NCBI GenBank assembly: GCA_021014325.1
Contig: CM037470.1
Location: 4,987,647 to 5,051,646, forward strand
DNA from: Plazaster borealis
Taxonomy: Eukaryota; Echinodermata; Asteroidea; Forcipulatida; Labidiasteridae
DNA length: 64,000 bases
Reading direction: 5' to 3'
Of this stretch, positions 60,083-64,000 are shown piece after piece. Position numbers and translations under genes: made by a program. How positions within the stretch are numbered: the first letter of the stretch is position 1; every line of letters starts with the position of its first letter. Under the pieces are notes generated by a model. The model was given only the letters and a program-made list of their open reading frames with translations. It had not been told where the DNA came from and did no database searches.

Positions 60083-61944
60083 AGATTGTGTACTTAGTAA
60101 CTTATATACAAGGCAGAGGTATAAAAGTCAGCCAACGATGTAAGATAGACTGATGCTTTAATCCCCGCCCACTGCACACGTGATCAACAGCACGTGACCT
60201 AGGCTTACTTAATTTGCATTAATATCGACCTTATATAAGTACGCCGTTTAAATAATTACTTTACATATACAATGTTTTGAATAAATCACTTTGTGCTTTA
60301 AAATGTGTTCTGACGTTTTCCGTGTATAAGCTTGTGTTTTTGTTGTACTTCTGTGAAGTAAAAAATCAAACCGTTTAATCGAGTATTCCTCATTTTAAGA
60401 TCTTAACACCGGCTTAAAAAAACGTTAAGCCCAAAGACGAGTTATAGACCACGTGACTCGTGTAGATTTTGAATAGCCCTCTATTGACACTGACTTTAGC
60501 GCCAGGAGTCAAGAGTCGTGTATTTTTTTTCTATTGGAAGGGGGCCGGGGAGCTTGCTGTTTGGGTATCATCAACTAACAGTATAGGGCCCAGTGTTCAT
60601 TGTGGTGCGCGCGAGGGTGCAATACGCGTCGGTCTAAAGATTTACCTTGATTGGGGGTTGGGGTGTGGGAGTCGAAAAACTTAATAACAGTGGTGATTTT
60701 ATGGTGACCGCCATTTTGCTGTTAATGTTATGAAAACTAACAAATGAAACAGATGTCAGGAAGTTAAACATAGGGAAAGTTATGATAACACAAAGAATGC
60801 CTTGCTCAAGACCAGAAACACTGGAGGTAAACAATTAATACATTTCCCTTATTAGAATTTAAAAAAAAAAAAAAATGCTAATAAAGCGCCTTACATCCAT
60901 GACTGGACCCCAAGGCGTTGTACAAGTTAAAATTAAAATTAAAACAGAGGAGGAAATAATCAAAGAGCATAAAAAGATGATTTGAAATATTCAACCCCCA
61001 AAAAATGAACCAGCCAATAATTAAAAGTACACACCACAACAGTTTTAAAAGTTACGAAAGTATCCCTCAAATGAAATATTTGTTTCTGGGAGCAATAAAA
61101 GCAAGAGCATGAAAATATACAGCTTTTAACATTAATCGTTTTATAAGTCTTTTAAGTTGTGTGGGTTCTTTTTGCGTGCAGTAATAAACGATACCTACAG
61201 CTAAGCGTCTCAAGGACAAAACAAAAGTGTAAATGATGAAAATACTGTGACAGTTTGTTGCTGTTTTCTCAACAAGTTATCACTGTATTCAGCTGAAACT
61301 TTCACAGGTGACTTTTATTTTATCTTTCTTGGTAGTTGTAGGCATTATAAATCAGCATTACGTCGACAAATACCAATTATCTGTGACACTATCTTGGAGC
61401 AATTATAGAATTTTCTCTATAAATTTGGTATCAGCGCTCCGTTGTCGTAAACAAGACAACATCACTCTCAGCATTGAAACATCTCAACTGCAAAAATCAT
61501 TAGTCCATCAATGAACCTGCCGCAGTTTAATCTCGGGTTTTTTTCCCCTTAATATAGAATCAGTTCTACACACTCATGTAAATCACAGCTGTCTATACGT
61601 GATAACAAAATATATATGGTGATATACTAATTTGATTTCCGGCTGCTGTCAGTGCGGGTTCCAGTTTCTAATTGCACCATAGCAGTTATTAAGCGGGCGA
61701 GGTATAATGTGAGGCTGACAGTAATAAAGAAAATCGGATGTGACAGCGGGTAATGAAATCGTATATAATAAAAGAATATTCTATAGACAGGGAAGCATGA
61801 ATGGTGTAAACAAATTATATGTTGTGTGTATTATTATGATTTGGTCAGGAGTGGGGGATATTACAGGAGGCTTTACACTGTCAGTTCGTCATGTGACTTA
61901 GGCTAGAATGTTCCGACTACTGCATTAGTTAAAGGGACCGCACA

Positions 61945-62518
61945 TCTGAGCCCAATTTCAGACAGCTGCTTAACGGCATCGTACACGTTTAGTAATGACT
62001 CTGAAAACTTACTTGGTAAGAAGTACAGCAGCTTTGGATAGTATAATGCATTTGAGAGACTTTTTACTTCGAAGGACTGCGGTTGTGGAAAAATTTATCA
62101 CTTTTTATCCTCAAAATATGTTGAACATTGAGAGGCGTTCCGGTAACGCTTCTCAGAGTGTGTATTCCAATGTAGATTATTACTCCTGCGTGGACATAAC
62201 CGCTCCAGATTTTCGGCAATATCTCAAAAACGCTACCACCTTTTGAAATGAAATTTTCACGGGTTAGTTTTATGGTATAATCTACAACTCATATAGGATT
62301 GAAACAATCAATAGGCTCCAATTACTAAACGTGTACGATGCCTTTAAGCACAAAAAGTATAGCTAACCAAAACAAAGATTATGCTTACGAGAATAAGGTG
62401 ACCAGACAAAGTACCATGTCACATGTTATATTTTTGACTGGTATCCTGCTAAGGTTTGCTTAGCACAAAATTGTAAAGCCAAAATGTCTGCTTAAGCAGC
62501 TCCATGAAATTGGCTCCT
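61945..62518 (+). mobile_element. MITE family C interrupted by family B
   Basis: GAGCCCAATTTCAGACAGCT, then B, then the rest of C ending AGCTCCATGAAATTGGCTC. Confidence 0.78.
61970..62347 (+). mobile_element. MITE family B nested in family C
   Basis: TTAA-bounded copy placed in the GCTTAAGC of a family C element (61945-61969, then 62348-62518). Confidence 0.83.
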
Positions 62519-62858
62519 GATCACTGGTTTTTGAAGAGTAAGTCAATTCCCCTTTTCACTCTTAAAACTCCCGGGTCACGATCACTGTAAACTTGACTTA
62601 GCTAGTCTTCGGACTACCGTCTAGTTGTATTTTTTTTAAAACACAATACATCAAGTTGAATTGAATTTGGTGGTTCTGAGAGGAACCAGGGGCGAGGAAC
62701 GTCTAAATGTTTCAAACATTGCGCTGTGCTCGTATGAGACTGATTACAAAAATTTAGCATATGTCCGTCATTGGTGGCAACGTTAGTCGGCAAGTGAAGG
62801 AGAAAGTCAATTAGAACAAGGTGTTCATCCTGACTAAATTTAGATATTAAACCCGTAT

Positions 62859-63254
62859 AAGGTATCGTACACGTTTGGTAATAACTCTGAAATTTAATGG
62901 AAATAAAAACTTACTTGGTTAGAAGTACAGCAGCTTTGGATGGTATAATGAATTTTGAGAAACTTTTCACTTCGAAGTACCTGCGGTTATGGAAAAAGAT
63001 ATCACTTTGTATCCAAACAAATTTGAATCTGAGAAGCGTATTACGGCCATAACGCTTCTCAGAATGTGTATTCCAATGCAGATTATTCTTCCTGCGTGGA
63101 CATAACCGGGTCCAGATTTTCGGCAATATCTCAAAAACGCTACCACCTTTTGAAATGAAATTTTTACAGGTTAGTTTTATGGTATATATCTACAACTATA
63201 CAGGATTTAAACAAACAGTGAGTTCCAATTACTAAACGTATACAGCACCTTTAA
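62859..63254 (+). mobile_element. MITE family B
   Basis: GGTATCGTACACGTTTGG to GTATACAGCACCTTTAA. Confidence 0.82.
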
Positions 63255-63626
63255 AATGCGTTAACTTCCCTGACTATACGCAAATGCTCGAAATGGCCAA
63301 TAGATAGTACCACATAATCCAACATTATATTTAACATGTTTTCTGTGCATTTCCAATTATGTTTTACATTATGACTTATTTTACTGCCCAGCTATTGCCT
63401 ATGATTATTTGAGACTTTTTAATAAATTGTTTAGTTAATTGTTTTAATTACTCCCACAGGTCATTACACTTTGGAGATACGCTAAATTTATCATTGTGTG
63501 GAATGAGTTATTGGCACTTTCCTTCAGTATTAAATTGACCATAATTTATTCCTCTCGTTAAAGTTTGTCTACAATATTTTAGAGTTTTATACTAAAAAAC
63601 ACTTAGGTCGCATGATCAGTGCTACA

Positions 63627-63872
63627 TTCTAAAAACTCCCTGGTCAGAATTGACCCGGATTCCGGATCCTAAGGGGGCCTGAACCATTTCTTGGTCAGTA
63701 TGACCCAGAAACTGGTCAACAAATAGGATTTACACCCGGATTCTGCGTCAATTTGACCAATTTTTGGCTTATTTTGACACGGATTCCGGTTCATACTGAC
63801 CACGAAAGGGGTTAGGCCACATGGGACCCGGATCCGGGTCACTTATGAAATGGGAGGTTTTTTTTAGAGTGA
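63627..63872 (+). mobile_element. MITE family D
   Basis: ATTCTAAAAACTCCC to TTTTTTTAGAGTG. Confidence 0.78.
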
Positions 63873-64000
63873 TAGTCTTTCTTTCACGGGCGTTTCGGAG
63901 GGAGAAATTTATGCCAGTCTGCAAAATTGGCTTCCTTTTATATACAGCAAAAAGGGGGAAAAAGGGGGTCAATTTTTTGGGAATTATAAAGACTGGTTGC

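Larger units (their letters stand above)
57432..64000. other. Right flank, no gene found
   Basis: MITE copies at 58.5, 59.5-60.1, 62.0-62.5, 62.9-63.3 and 63.6-63.9 kb separated by AT-rich sequence. No zinc-finger, signal-peptide or cysteine-pattern exon seen on either strand. Confidence 0.45.

Noticed and set aside
61308..61514. ORF with signal-peptide-like start after TTTCACAG
   Set aside because: Begins with GTG, no upstream partner exon, no cysteine pattern; not a third peptide gene.

Overview
This is an AT-rich eukaryotic window with spliced genes, long introns and dense short inverted-repeat transposons. It has no operons, no ribosome binding sites and no autonomous transposase or reverse-transcriptase ORF. 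The TTAA-flanked MITE families and tRNA-derived SINEs look like those of echinoderms, and I think a sea star is most likely. That assignment is recalled from family appearance, not computed.

Left third, about 1-22.9 kb, plus strand: one split gene for a six-finger C2H2 zinc-finger protein. Nine exons can be placed (1-53, 1129-1236, 1961-2207, 2834-2931, 18688-18840, 19463-19723, 20440-20609, 21489-21654, 22349-22482). All have matching splice sites and a continuous phase, giving about 462 residues to the stop; the N-terminus lies left of the window. A 15.8 kb intron holds many nested MITEs. At 24-31 kb there is a weaker candidate for a small one-pass membrane protein (exons 26322-26566 and 30670-30742).

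Middle and right, about 32-57.5 kb: the most interesting content is two divergently transcribed genes for related small secreted peptides. Gene P1 (minus strand, coding exons 34759-34588, 33964-33878 and 32382-32348, probable TATA promoter and non-coding exon at 41.65-41.76 kb) encodes a 97-residue precursor: signal peptide, very acidic pro-piece, Lys-Arg site, then a basic four-cysteine peptide. Gene P2 (plus strand, TATA box at 55207, non-coding exon to 55334, coding exons 56678-56807 and 57322-57431) encodes a 79-residue precursor of the same plan. Both share a C-x(8 or 10)-C-x-C-x13-C pattern, a CRCD core, a CF after the last cysteine, and a phase-1 intron just after the cleavage site. They look like a small family of cationic host-defence or signalling peptides.

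The rest is mostly repeats: at least two related TTAA-flanked MITE families (about 370-400 bp), a GGGTCA-rich MITE family carrying many nuclear-receptor-like palindromes, stacks of elements nested up to three deep with an empty-site copy in the same window, a hAT-like element with a perfect 8-bp target duplication, long palindromes, at least three tRNA-derived SINE types, an intronic minisatellite and trinucleotide repeats. Stretches not listed (for example 15.8-17.0, 27.3-28.6, 43.4-45.7, 53.3-54.0, 60.1-61.9 and 63.3-63.6 kb) show AT-rich non-coding sequence in which I see nothing assignable.
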